Shown here piece by piece: positions 54,837 through 63,282 of a DNA stretch of 64,000 nt (the first letter of the stretch is position 1; the number at the start of each line of letters is the position of its first letter). A program made the translations under genes and the position numbers. Under the pieces are notes generated by a model that saw only the letters and a list, made by a program, of their open reading frames with translations, ran no database searches and had not been told where the DNA came from. Origin of the DNA: Hyphomonas johnsonii MHS-2 (GTDB lineage: Bacteria > Pseudomonadota > Alphaproteobacteria > Caulobacterales > Hyphomonadaceae); assembly GCF_000685275.1 (NCBI RefSeq), contig NZ_ARYK01000001.1, positions 930,001 through 994,000 on the forward strand. The letters are read 5' to 3'.

Positions 54837-55394
54837 TCAGGTGTCGAGGGTTTCAATCGTGAAATTCGCGTTGGTGTAGACGCAAATGTCGGCCGCAATC
54901 TGCATGGCCTTCCGGCCGATCACTTCGGCGGCGTCTTCATAGTCGTACAATGCCCGTGCGGCGGCGAGCGCATAGTTTCCGCCCGACCCCACCGCGACAA
55001 CTTCGTGTTCCGGTTCAAGCACGTCTCCGGCCCCCGTAATGACCAGCGTCATGTCCTTGTCGGCCACGATCAGGAGGGCCTCCAGTTTCTGGAGGTATTT
55101 TTCGGTACGCCAGTCCTTTGCAAGTTCAACAGCGGCACGCTGCAACTGTCCCGGGTGGCGCTCAAGTTTGGCCTCGAGCCGCTCGAACAGAGTAAAGGCA
55201 TCTGCCGTTGCCCCCGCAAACCCGGCCAATATATCGCCACCGGCGATCCTGCGGACCTTGCGTGCATTACCCTTCATGATGGTTTGGCCCATCGAGACCT
55301 GGCCGTCGCTCAACATGGCCAGCTTGCCTGCTTTGCGTACCGCGAGAATGGTCGTCCCGTGCCAGATTGCTTCTGAATTCGTGGATATTGTCAT
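54837..55394 (-). CDS. hslV: ATP-dependent protease proteolytic subunit HslV
   Basis: A 185-residue N-terminal threonine protease. The catalytic Thr ([10 protein letters not shown], about residue 14) is preceded by a short propeptide as in other alphaproteobacterial Hsl[15 protein letters not shown] near residue 140 is typical. ATG 55394 was chosen; a start 17 codons upstream would lengthen the propeptide. A small GC-rich inverted repeat at 54817-54837 lies at its stop codon. Confidence 0.96.
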   Translation of the reverse strand: MTISTNSEAIWHGTTILAVRKAGKLAMLSDGQVSMGQTIMKGNARKVRRIAGGDILAGFAGATADAFTLFERLEAKLERHPGQLQRAAVELAKDWRTEKYLQKLEALLIVADKDMTLVITGAGDVLEPEHEVVAVGSGGNYALAAARALYDYEDAAEVIGRKAMQIAADICVYTNANFTIETLDT

Positions 55395-55463
55395 GGTGTC
55401 AGATGTGGCCGATCCGCATCGCTGGCGCAAGGTTTCGCAGGCCATATGTCTTGCTTTGGAAAA

Positions 55464-55481
55464 CTGTCACAGAAGTGTCGC
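55464..55481 (+). promoter_or_regulatory. Candidate Pho box upstream of pstC
   Basis: CTGTCAC-AGAA-GTGTCGC matches the direct-repeat plan CTGTCAT-N4-CTGTCAT of PhoB sites (first copy 6/7, second 4/7). It lies 45 bp before the pstC ATG with a possible -10 CATCATTAA about 10 bp after it. PhoB is encoded at the end of the same operon. Confidence 0.55.
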
Positions 55482-55526
55482 GCACCATCATTAAGGGGAG
55501 GACACGAACAAGGGGTATGAGACGAG

Positions 55527-56942
55527 ATGGTGCAACAGCTTGGCCACTTGCCCATGGGCTGGTTGATGCTGGCCCTGCTGGCGATGATGGCATCGGGCGC
55601 CTTCTTCGTCGGCCGGGTCCAGGCAGAGCGTTTCAGCGCGGCGGGATCCGGGCGTTTCCACTCCCGTCCGAACTATCATGGCTATTATGTCGCAATGTGG
55701 ACCGTCGTGCCTGCGTTGGTCATGGCGATGGCCTATGGCCTTCTTGGAGACGACATCGTCCGGGCACTCCTGCGCCGTGAACTGCCCGCCAGTTTTTCGG
55801 CCATGCCGCCGATCGAACTCAGCGTATATCTCGACTCGATTTCCCGCGCGGCCTCACAGGGCGGTTTCTCGGGCTCAGATCGGATTTTCTCCGCGATCAC
55901 CAACCGTTTCCTTGAACTGCAGGGCGTGATCAAGACTGTCACCATCGGACTGACGACGCTGTGCGCCGGGTCGGGATTCCTACTCGCCCGTCGCCGGGTC
56001 GCGCCGGGCTTTCGTGCCCGCAACAAGGTCGAAGGCGGCATGGAAGCCTTCCTGTTCCTGTGCGCCGCGGTTGCGATTGCGACCACGGTCGGGATCGTGG
56101 CGTCGCTCCTCTATGAAAGCCTGAGGTTCTTCGCCCAGGTGCCGATCTGGGATTTCCTTCTCGGCACGCGCTGGAATGCACAGACCAGTGCAGAGTTCGG
56201 CGCACTACCCTTGTTCTTCGGCACGTTCATGATTGCGCTGATTGCTATGCTGATTGCCGCACCAGTAGGCCTCTTCGCCGCGATCTATCTTTCCGAATAT
56301 GCGGGCCCGCGCGTGCGCGGATCAGTCAAGCCTATCCTGGAGGTCCTGGCGGGTATTCCGACTGTTGTGTACGGATTCTTTGCACTCCTGGTCGTTGCCC
56401 CGACGATCCGCACCATCGCGGTCTGGATCAATATGACACTCATCAATGCTGGCGTGACGTCGGAACCTTTCCTCGCCGCTCAACCGACGAGTGCCCTGGC
56501 CGCCGGGCTGGTCATGGGAATCATGGTCATCCCATTCGTGTCATCCCTGTCGGATGACGTGATCAATGCTGTGCCGCAGACGCTGCGGGACGCGGCCTAC
56601 GCCATGGGCGCGACGAAATCGGAAACGGTCAAGCATGTTGTCCTGCCTGCCGCGCTGCCGGGCATCATCGCTTCGCTGTTGCTGGCAGTTTCACGCGCCA
56701 TCGGTGAAACCATGATCGTGGTGATGGCTGCAGGGCAACGGGCCCGGATATCGGCCGACCCGACAGCTGACCTTACCACCATAACGGTCCAGATCGTGGC
56801 ATTGTTGACCGGCGAGACCGAGTTCGACAGCCCGAAGACCCTTTCGGCCTTTGCATTGGGCCTGGTGCTGTTCGTGATCACACTGATCTTCAACCTCATC
56901 GCGTTGCGTGTCGTGCAAAAGTATCGGGAAAAGTATGACTAA
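55527..56942 (+). CDS. pstC: Phosphate ABC transporter permease PstC
   Basis: A 471-residue permease, longer than the E. coli protein (319) because of an N-terminal extension with two extra transmembrane helices and a periplasmic segment (about residues 1-160), typical of alphaproteobacterial PstC. The ABC permease core includes LSEYAGPRVRGSVKPILEVLAGIPTVV and the EAA loop AYAMGATKSETVKHVVLP. The PstS binding protein gene is not in the window. Overlaps pstA by 8 bases (ATGACTAA). Confidence 0.95.
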   Translation: MVQQLGHLPMGWLMLALLAMMASGAFFVGRVQAERFSAAGSGRFHSRPNYHGYYVAMWTVVPALVMAMAYGLLGDDIVRALLRRELPASFSAMPPIELSVYLDSISRAASQGGFSGSDRIFSAITNRFLELQGVIKTVTIGLTTLCAGSGFLLARRRVAPGFRARNKVEGGMEAFLFLCAAVAIATTVGIVASLLYESLRFFAQVPIWDFLLGTRWNAQTSAEFGALPLFFGTFMIALIAMLIAAPVGLFAAIYLSEYAGPRVRGSVKPILEVLAGIPTVVYGFFALLVVAPTIRTIAVWINMTLINAGVTSEPFLAAQPTSALAAGLVMGIMVIPFVSSLSDDVINAVPQTLRDAAYAMGATKSETVKHVVLPAALPGIIASLLLAVSRAIGETMIVVMAAGQRARISADPTADLTTITVQIVALLTGETEFDSPKTLSAFALGLVLFVITLIFNLIALRVVQKYREKYD

Positions 56943-58515
56943 TCTCAGCGCCGGCCCCTTTCGCAATGAAAAAGCGCTGGCACGCCTGCGCAAGCGGCGC
57001 GCCGCAGATACGCGATTCCGCCTGTACGGGCTGTCGGCGATCGGCTTTGCCCTGGCGGCTCTTTCGCTGCTGGTGTTTTCGATCGGCGCCCAGGCCCTTT
57101 CAGCCGCGACATACCATGTCGTGAAGTACGATGTGGTGCTTGACGCGGCAGTCATCGCACCGAAAGGCAAGGACACGCCTGACCAGATATCCCGGAATGT
57201 CGATGGGTTCTATTCGCTGGTGCGGGAAAACCTGAAGGATACGTTTCCTGACGCGCGTGACGATCGCCGATCATCCAGGGAACTCGGTGAACTCATGACA
57301 CGCTTGGCCGTGCTGCCCACCGCTCGGAAAGTTGCAGACAATCCGACGCTCATGGGCCAGAAAATCACGATCACGGCGCCGCTCAATGATGACCTGGACC
57401 TGTATCTCAAGGGCGCCGCTTCGCCGCAGAAGAAAGTGAAGCTGGGGAAGGTCGTATCCGTCGAGGCCGAAACGGGGAGGACCTATCGGCTGGCCGGCCC
57501 CGCCGCTTTCAAGGTGATCGAATCGCTGGTTTCCGCAGAACGGTTTGAAGTCGGCGACGCGGTAGACCGGCAGTCCATCCTGCTTACGACAGGGGCCACG
57601 ACCGGCAAGATCAGCGACGTGACAACCGACAGCGCAGTCATAGACCTCCTGACCGGCAATGCAGACGACTTCAAGGGCGCGACGCCGGTTGCCCGGTTGA
57701 TCGGCATCCCGCAATCGGAACGCAACGTGACCGACCAGCAGATTGCCTGGACACTTGCGTTGAAGGACATGGGCCGCATTTCGCGCGTCCCGCACCTGAG
57801 CCTGCTGACGCATACAGACAGCACCTATCCTGAACTGGCAGGCGCGCTGGCTGCAATTGTCGGCTCGCTTTTGACGATGTTCGTCACCGCGTTCATCGCC
57901 GTTCCGATTGGCATTTTCGCGTCCGTGTACCTTGAGGAGTTCGCGCCTCGTAATCGGGTGACCGAAATCATCGAAGTGAATATCAACAACCTTGCCGCGG
58001 TGCCTTCCATTGTCTTCGGCCTGTTGGGCGCCGCCGTCTTCCTGGGCTTTTTCGGGTTGCCGAGATCGGCCCCTCTCGTTGGCGGCCTGGTGCTGGCCCT
58101 GCTGACGCTGCCGACGATCATCATCGCATCGCGCGCCGCCCTGAAATCCGTGCCTCCCTCGATTCGGGCTGCGGCACTGGGCGTCGGCGCATCGAAGATG
58201 CAGTCGGTCTTCCATCATGTTCTGCCTTTGGCAGGCCCCGGGATATTCACGGGAGCAATTCTCGGAATGGCGCGCGCGCTTGGCGAAACGGCCCCCCTGT
58301 TGCTGATCGGGATGGTCGCGTTCGTGGCTGACGTGCCTTCGGGCCCAACCGACGAGGCTACGGCCCTGCCGGTCCTTATCTACAGCTGGTCAACGAACGC
58401 CGAGCGGGCGTGGGAGCCGATGACAGCGGCCGTGATCGTGATCCTCCTGATGTTCCTGATTGTCATGAATGGTATAGTCGTGCTGTTGCGACGCCGATTT
58501 GAGCGGAGATGGTAA
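56935..58515 (+). CDS. pstA: Phosphate ABC transporter permease PstA
   Basis: A 526-residue permease with one N-terminal helix (about 33-55) and a large periplasmic insert (about 60-300, matching the DUF3333-type extension) before the core permease helices. The core has [19 protein letters not shown] and EAA loop [22 protein letters not shown] 56935 is chosen for its overlap with pstC. The extension may contact PstS or sense phosphate outside. Confidence 0.94.
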   Translation: MTNLSAGPFRNEKALARLRKRRAADTRFRLYGLSAIGFALAALSLLVFSIGAQALSAATYHVVKYDVVLDAAVIAPKGKDTPDQISRNVDGFYSLVRENLKDTFPDARDDRRSSRELGELMTRLAVLPTARKVADNPTLMGQKITITAPLNDDLDLYLKGAASPQKKVKLGKVVSVEAETGRTYRLAGPAAFKVIESLVSAERFEVGDAVDRQSILLTTGATTGKISDVTTDSAVIDLLTGNADDFKGATPVARLIGIPQSERNVTDQQIAWTLALKDMGRISRVPHLSLLTHTDSTYPELAGALAAIVGSLLTMFVTAFIAVPIGIFASVYLEEFAPRNRVTEIIEVNINNLAAVPSIVFGLLGAAVFLGFFGLPRSAPLVGGLVLALLTLPTIIIASRAALKSVPPSIRAAALGVGASKMQSVFHHVLPLAGPGIFTGAILGMARALGETAPLLLIGMVAFVADVPSGPTDEATALPVLIYSWSTNAERAWEPMTAAVIVILLMFLIVMNGIVVLLRRRFERRW

Positions 58516-59345
58516 TGGAAAGTACAGTGACGAGCGCACCGCCTGCGACGAGTCCAGGCACACAAGCCAACGAGCCTGAACGCCTGACCTTTCCGCGGAT
58601 CGAATGCCGGGACATCAATGTGTTCTATGGTGACAAGCAGGCGATCTTCGACATCTCCCTTCCGATCCCGGACAGATCGGTCACGGCGCTGATCGGTCCG
58701 TCAGGATGCGGAAAATCCACCTTCCTCCGCTGCCTCAACCGGATGAACGACACGATTGAATCGTGCCGTGTCGAAGGCCAGATCATCATGGACGGCGAGA
58801 ACATAAACGACGCAGCCATCGACCCGGTCCTGCTGCGCTCACGGGTCGGCATGGTCTTCCAGAAGCCGAACCCTTTCCCGAAATCGATTTACGACAACAT
58901 CTCTTACGGTCCGCGCATTCACGGATTGGCGGCCAGCCGGGAAGATCTTGATGGAATGGTCGAAAAGAGCCTGCGCAGGGCGGGGCTGTGGGAGGAGGTC
59001 AAGGACCGTCTCACGGCACCAGCCAACAGCCTGTCCGGTGGCCAGCAGCAGCGCCTTTGCATCGCCCGGGCGATCGCGGTCCAGCCCGAAGTCATCCTGA
59101 TGGACGAACCCTGCTCGGCACTCGACCCGGTTGCAACGGCGCGGATCGAGGAACTCATAGATGAACTTCGAAAGCGCTATTGCATCGTCATCGTGACCCA
59201 CTCGATGCAGCAGGCCGCCCGCGTATCGCAACGCACGGCATTCTTCCATCTCGGAATTCTCGTTGAAATGGGCGAGACCGACCAGATTTTCACCAATCCC
59301 CGCGAGCGCCGGACGGAGGATTACATCACAGGTAGATTCGGCTAA
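58515..59345 (+). CDS. pstB: Phosphate ABC transporter ATP-binding protein PstB
   Basis: A 276-residue ABC ATPase. Walker [14 protein letters not shown] near residue 63, signature [14 protein letters not shown] near 175, Walker [14 protein letters not shown] and H-loop [12 protein letters not shown] are intact. ATG 58515 has GGAG 6 bases before it and overlaps the pstA stop by one base (TAATG); the upstream ATG at 58509 sits on that Shine-Dalgarno. Confidence 0.98.
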   Translation: MESTVTSAPPATSPGTQANEPERLTFPRIECRDINVFYGDKQAIFDISLPIPDRSVTALIGPSGCGKSTFLRCLNRMNDTIESCRVEGQIIMDGENINDAAIDPVLLRSRVGMVFQKPNPFPKSIYDNISYGPRIHGLAASREDLDGMVEKSLRRAGLWEEVKDRLTAPANSLSGGQQQRLCIARAIAVQPEVILMDEPCSALDPVATARIEELIDELRKRYCIVIVTHSMQQAARVSQRTAFFHLGILVEMGETDQIFTNPRERRTEDYITGRFG

Positions 59346-59354
59346 GGGTTTTCC

Positions 59355-60047
59355 ATGTCAGATCACATCGTATCCGCCTTCACCGACGAGCTGGACAAGC
59401 TCGCTGCCGACATCCTTCGGATGGGCGGCATCGTTGAAACAATGATCCTGGACGCCTCTGCTGCGGTCGACGGGAATGACCTGGATCTCGCACGCGAAGT
59501 GGTCGCGCGTGATCCGGAAGTCGACCAACTTGAAGCCGAGATCGAGCGCCAGATCGTCAGCCTGATTGCACGGCGGCAACCCATGGCGCACGACCTGCGC
59601 GCGGTATTCGCGGCCCTCAAGGTGGTCGGGGAACTCGAACGGATCGGAGACCTCTCGAAGAACATCGCCAAGCGCACGCAGCGTCTCGACAAGATCGTCG
59701 GCCCGGCCATGCGCCGCGGTATCGTCCGGATGGCGAGCCCGGTATCGCGCCAGCTGAACATGGTGCTCGACGCCTATGCGACAGGCAACGCCGCCGCAGC
59801 GAAAGCCGTGTGGGAAGGCGACGATGACATCGACCAGCACTACAATTCGCTCTTCCGCGAAATGCTGACCTACATGATTGAAGATCCGCGCACGATCGGG
59901 GCAGGGGCCCACATGTTGTTCATCGCCAAGAACCTGGAACGGATCGGCGATCACTGCACGAACATTGCCGAATTCGTTTACTTTCAGGCCACCGGCGACA
60001 ACCTGCTGTCTACCGAGCGGCCCAAGACCCCCCAGATTGACGGCTGA
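59355..60047 (+). CDS. phoU: Phosphate transport system regulator PhoU
   Basis: A 230-residue double three-helix-bundle protein with two PhoU repeats, each with a metal-binding motif: ERIGDLSKNIAKR (about residue 95) and ERIGDHCTNIAEFVYF (about 195). It restrains PstSCAB and signals to the PhoR kinase when phosphate is plentiful. 9 bp after pstB. Confidence 0.97.
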   Translation: MSDHIVSAFTDELDKLAADILRMGGIVETMILDASAAVDGNDLDLAREVVARDPEVDQLEAEIERQIVSLIARRQPMAHDLRAVFAALKVVGELERIGDLSKNIAKRTQRLDKIVGPAMRRGIVRMASPVSRQLNMVLDAYATGNAAAAKAVWEGDDDIDQHYNSLFREMLTYMIEDPRTIGAGAHMLFIAKNLERIGDHCTNIAEFVYFQATGDNLLSTERPKTPQIDG

Positions 60048-60070
60048 ATGCCGCTCGTGAGGAAGACAAC

Positions 60071-60757
60071 ATGAAACCATTTGTGCTCATCGCGGAAGAC
60101 GAAAGTGCCGTCTCCGAGCTGCTCCTCTACAACCTCCAGAAGGAGGATTATGAAGTTGCCATTGCCGCTGACGGCGAAGAGGCGCTGATGATGATCGACG
60201 AGCGCGCGCCCGATCTCATCCTGCTGGACTGGATGCTGCCCAAGGTCAGCGGCATCGAAGTGTGCCGGCGCATTCGCAATGGCGGCGCCAATCCCAACGT
60301 GCCGATCATCATGCTTACCGCACGTGGTGAGGAAAGCGACCGCATCCGCGGTCTCGATACCGGCGCGGACGATTATGTCACCAAGCCGTTTTCGACCACT
60401 GAGTTGATGGCGCGGGTCCGCGCCGTGCTGCGGCGCATCAGGCCCGGCCTGAAGGAAGACAAGATCACGGTCGGGGACATTGTCATCGACCGGGTTGCCC
60501 ACCGCGTGATGCGCAACGAAGGCGAAATCCATCTCGGTCCTACAGAGTTCCGCCTGCTCGACTATTTCATGCAGCATCCGGGGCGCGTGTTCTCGCGTGA
60601 ACAACTCCTCGATACGGTCTGGGGCTCTGACGTCTATGTCGAGGCCCGCACCGTCGACGTGCATGTCGGGCGTCTGCGCAAGGCGCTCCGCCAGGGCGGC
60701 GGCGAGGATCCCATCCGCACCGTCCGCTCTGCGGGCTATGCCCTGCGCGGCGCCTAG
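60071..60757 (+). CDS. phoB: Phosphate regulon response regulator PhoB
   Basis: A 228-residue OmpR/PhoB-family regulator. The receiver has the acidic pair ED (10-11), phosphoacceptor Asp in LILLDWMLP (about 54) and Lys in YVTKPFS. The winged-helix DNA-binding domain ends with TVDVHVGRLRKALR and RSAGYAL. The kinase gene phoR is not in the window. It ends the pst-phoUB operon and shares stop-codon bases with the dienelactone hydrolase gene (CTAG). Confidence 0.97.
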   Translation: MKPFVLIAEDESAVSELLLYNLQKEDYEVAIAADGEEALMMIDERAPDLILLDWMLPKVSGIEVCRRIRNGGANPNVPIIMLTARGEESDRIRGLDTGADDYVTKPFSTTELMARVRAVLRRIRPGLKEDKITVGDIVIDRVAHRVMRNEGEIHLGPTEFRLLDYFMQHPGRVFSREQLLDTVWGSDVYVEARTVDVHVGRLRKALRQGGGEDPIRTVRSAGYALRGA

Positions 60758-61458
60758 AAGAGTTCCTTCAGGAAAGTCCTGAGCGAAGCAAAGCTGCGGC
60801 GGTCTGCATCAGCATTGTAGACTACGCCCATATTGGCATCGTTTGCACCCAGCGTGGTGAATGCATGCATGGATTGTCCGTGGGCGTGCAACTGCCAGTC
60901 TGCACCTGCCGCGTCCATTTCCTTCGCGATTGCCAGCACGTCCTGCGGCGTCGCCATCGGGTCCTGCCAACCGTGCTCCATCAGGACCTTGGCGGTGATC
61001 TTCGGTGATGGCAGGTTATCTGCTGGCATGAACAAGCCGTGGAACGAGCAAACGCCCAGGATATCCATCCCCGCGCGCGCCATGTCGAGGACACTCAGCC
61101 CACCAAAGCAGTATCCGACGGCGGCCGCCTTGCCAGCGTCAATGCCCGGCTGCGCCTTGGCAGCCGCCAGGCCGCCCGCCAGGCGCTTCTGGAGTTCAGC
61201 GCGATCGCCAACGAGGGGGTTCATCAGCGCCTGGTTTTCTTCAATTGTCGTGCCGCGCTTGCCCTTGCCGTACACATCCATGGCGAACGCGGCATAGCCG
61301 AGTTCATCCGCAATCAGGTGGGCCTTCTGGCGTTCATTCTCGTCGAGACCGGCCCAGGCGTGCGCGATCACGACCACAGGTACGTTCGTCTTGTTCTTCG
61401 GCATGACAAGGAAACCCTCATAGGGCTTGCCGTCCACACTGTAATCAACTGTGCTCAT
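60754..61458 (-). CDS. Dienelactone hydrolase family protein
   Basis: A 234-residue alpha/beta hydrolase. The nucleophile elbow GYCFGG (Cys about residue 118), Asp in HGWQDPMA and His in QSMHAFTT form the DLH triad. Substrate unknown; DLH relatives hydrolyse dienelactones from aromatic degradation or other small esters. ATG 61458 (MSTVDYSVDGK) has GAGGAAA 8 bases upstream; a 71-codon longer frame is spurious. Confidence 0.92.
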   Translation of the reverse strand: MSTVDYSVDGKPYEGFLVMPKNKTNVPVVVIAHAWAGLDENERQKAHLIADELGYAAFAMDVYGKGKRGTTIEENQALMNPLVGDRAELQKRLAGGLAAAKAQPGIDAGKAAAVGYCFGGLSVLDMARAGMDILGVCSFHGLFMPADNLPSPKITAKVLMEHGWQDPMATPQDVLAIAKEMDAAGADWQLHAHGQSMHAFTTLGANDANMGVVYNADADRRSFASLRTFLKELF

Positions 61459-61595
61459 CGCGATTTCCTCTCTCTTGCTGGTTTCGATACACGACATTCG
61501 ACGGCCGGATTCAAGCCTGGCACCGATTAGTATGCGCTTTCTAGACTTTCTCCCTATTCCTGTCCCCATAGAGGCAATCAAACAGGAGAATTCCG

Positions 61596-62444
61596 ATGGC
61601 CAAGAACAAGGCGAAAGCCAAAACCAAGACCCGTGCCAAGGCCGAAAAAGTCGGCAAGGCGATCGAAACAAATTCCGCCGACATGGCGCACAAGATCTGG
61701 CTTGCTGGCGTTGGCGCCTATGGCCGGGCCTATGACAGCGCGCTCGCCGGTGCGAACGTCCTGAACCACCAGTCTGCCGAAGTCTTCGAAGACCTCGTCA
61801 AGCGCGGTGCAGAAATCGAGACCGATGTTCGCGCCCGCCTCAGCGGTGATGACCGCGTCCTCAAGGCTGGCCAGCAAATGGCCAAAGCTGCGGCGACGGC
61901 CCGTGGCTTCCAGACTCAGGCCCGCGATCAGTTCGAGGCCCGTATGGAACGCATGCGCGACCTGCTCGGCGTCAAAGGCCTCGGCACCAAGGGCGAGAAG
62001 CTCTACAAGAAGCTCGACAAGCTTGAAGACGAAGTGTCCGACCTTACGGCGAAGGCCAAGTCGTTTGCAGGTGACGTGAACCTGAAGGCGCGCCTGGCTC
62101 GTCTGACGGCTGAAATCGAAGCTGTCGCCGGGGAGACTGGTACAGAAGTCGCCAAGACAGCCAAGAAAGCTGCGAAAAAGACATCTGCGGCTGTCAAACA
62201 GGCCGTCGCTGCCAAGACCGAACCCAAGGCAAAGGCGAAGACTGCCGCCGCTGACGATCTGTCCAAGATCACGGGCGTTGGTCCGGCCATGGTGAAAAAG
62301 CTCGCAGCTGAAGGCATCACCACCTACGCGCAAATCGCTGCGCTGAAGAAGGCAGAGATCGCTGCTCTCGATGACAAGATCGTCGCGCGTGGTCGCATCA
62401 CCCGGAACAACTGGGTGAAGCAGGCGAAAGCCCTGATGAAGTAA
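61596..62444 (+). CDS. Phasin (PHA granule-associated protein) with C-terminal helix-hairpin-helix domain
   Basis: A 282-residue protein. Residues 25-165 match PhaI/PhaF-type phasins: MAHKIWLAGVGAYGRAYDSA, ETDVRARLSG and VEERMERMRDLLG-like helices (here FEARMERMRDLLGVKG), which coat polyhydroxyalkanoate granules. Residues about 170-222 are Lys/Ala rich. Residues 225-282 are a helix-hairpin-helix module (LSKITGVGPAMVKKLAAEG ... VARGRITRNNW) as found at the ends of some ribosomal and Complex I proteins, likely to bind nucleic acid or protein. The Lys-rich region plus HHH suggests granule-nucleoid attachment. It is followed by a hairpin terminator. Confidence 0.88.
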   Translation: MAKNKAKAKTKTRAKAEKVGKAIETNSADMAHKIWLAGVGAYGRAYDSALAGANVLNHQSAEVFEDLVKRGAEIETDVRARLSGDDRVLKAGQQMAKAAATARGFQTQARDQFEARMERMRDLLGVKGLGTKGEKLYKKLDKLEDEVSDLTAKAKSFAGDVNLKARLARLTAEIEAVAGETGTEVAKTAKKAAKKTSAAVKQAVAAKTEPKAKAKTAAADDLSKITGVGPAMVKKLAAEGITTYAQIAALKKAEIAALDDKIVARGRITRNNWVKQAKALMK

Positions 62445-62459
62445 GGCTGCCGGAACGTG

Positions 62460-62491
62460 ACGGGTGGCTTCAGAAAGAAGCCGCCCGTTTC
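62460..62491 (+). terminator. Terminator of the phasin gene
   Basis: 12-bp stem (62460-62471 with 62477-62488, one T-G wobble) and AGAAA loop, then TTCC. The T tract is short, so strength is moderate. It ends 2 bp before the TetR stop codon on the other strand. Confidence 0.6.
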
Positions 62492-62492
62492 C

Positions 62493-63125
62493 TCAGGCCC
62501 CGGTCGACTCGTAGTGAGCGATCATCCGGGTCAGGGCCCCGAACCCGGCCTCACCCATATAGGGAACAATGAGGCACATCACCTGGAACACGGTTTTGTG
62601 GATCAGGGCAGGGCCATCGTGAACCGCGTTGCCTATGCTGTCATTGGCGAGCCAGAAAGTGATTGTCATCATGATCTGGTCTGTCAGCGCGGATTGCAGG
62701 CGAGGGTCCATGCGCAGGATTTCGTCTCGTGCCAGGTCCCCGAGGACGCGCTCCAGCGTGTTTCGCTTCTCGGACATCAATGCGCGAAAGCGGACAGCAA
62801 GGTCGGGATAGCGATCAAGCAGAATCCCGAGGTCGCGATAGAAGAACCGGAAGTCGTAGATTTCCTCAAGGATGATGTAGAGATAGATCCAGTTGTCCTC
62901 GATCGACGTGACGCCGCCCTTGGACCCTCTGAGGATCACACGCATTTCGTCCTCGAACTGGTCGTACAAGGCTCGGATGATCGCGTCCTTGCCCTTGAAG
63001 TGATAGTAAAGGTTGCCGGGACTGATTTCGAGCGCGTTTGAAATATCGACAGCCGTTTGCTGTGCTTCGCCTTCATCATTGAAGAGAAGCAAGCTGACTT
63101 GAAGGATACGATCACGTGTTTTCAT
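62493..63125 (-). CDS. TetR/AcrR family transcriptional regulator
   Basis: A 210-residue regulator. N-terminal HTH: RDRILQVSLLLFNDEGEAQQ then DISNALEISPGNLYYHFKGKDAIIRALYD. The C-terminal ligand domain includes YDFRFFYRDLGILLDRYPDLAVRFR, a pattern seen in TetR proteins next to PHA or fatty-acid genes. It is divergent from phaC across a 157-bp region with inverted repeats and convergent with the phasin gene. ATG 63125 chosen; a frame 11 codons longer lacks family similarity. Confidence 0.92.
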   Translation of the reverse strand: MKTRDRILQVSLLLFNDEGEAQQTAVDISNALEISPGNLYYHFKGKDAIIRALYDQFEDEMRVILRGSKGGVTSIEDNWIYLYIILEEIYDFRFFYRDLGILLDRYPDLAVRFRALMSEKRNTLERVLGDLARDEILRMDPRLQSALTDQIMMTITFWLANDSIGNAVHDGPALIHKTVFQVMCLIVPYMGEAGFGALTRMIAHYESTGA

Positions 63126-63175
63126 GTTCCGACTTGCAGTTTGACACGCAATTATCACTATGGAACGAATTTTGT

Positions 63176-63212
63176 TTCAAAGTTTGAACGTCTGTCTTTC
63201 CGGAATGGAAAG
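63176..63212. promoter_or_regulatory. Two inverted repeats in the TetR-phaC divergent region
   Basis: TTCAAA-G-TTTGAA at 63176-63188 and CTTTCC-GGAAT-GGAAAG at 63196-63212. The first is the size and symmetry of a TetR operator and lies 50 bp upstream of the TetR start and about 95 bp upstream of phaC, so it could control both. The second may be the core of another operator. No other feature is visible in 63126-63282. Confidence 0.45.
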
Positions 63213-63282
63213 AGAATATAGTTAAGCCGGCACCGTGGATCCTTCTGTTTGCGGAAGACCGGCACACAAAGGGATGATCGAA

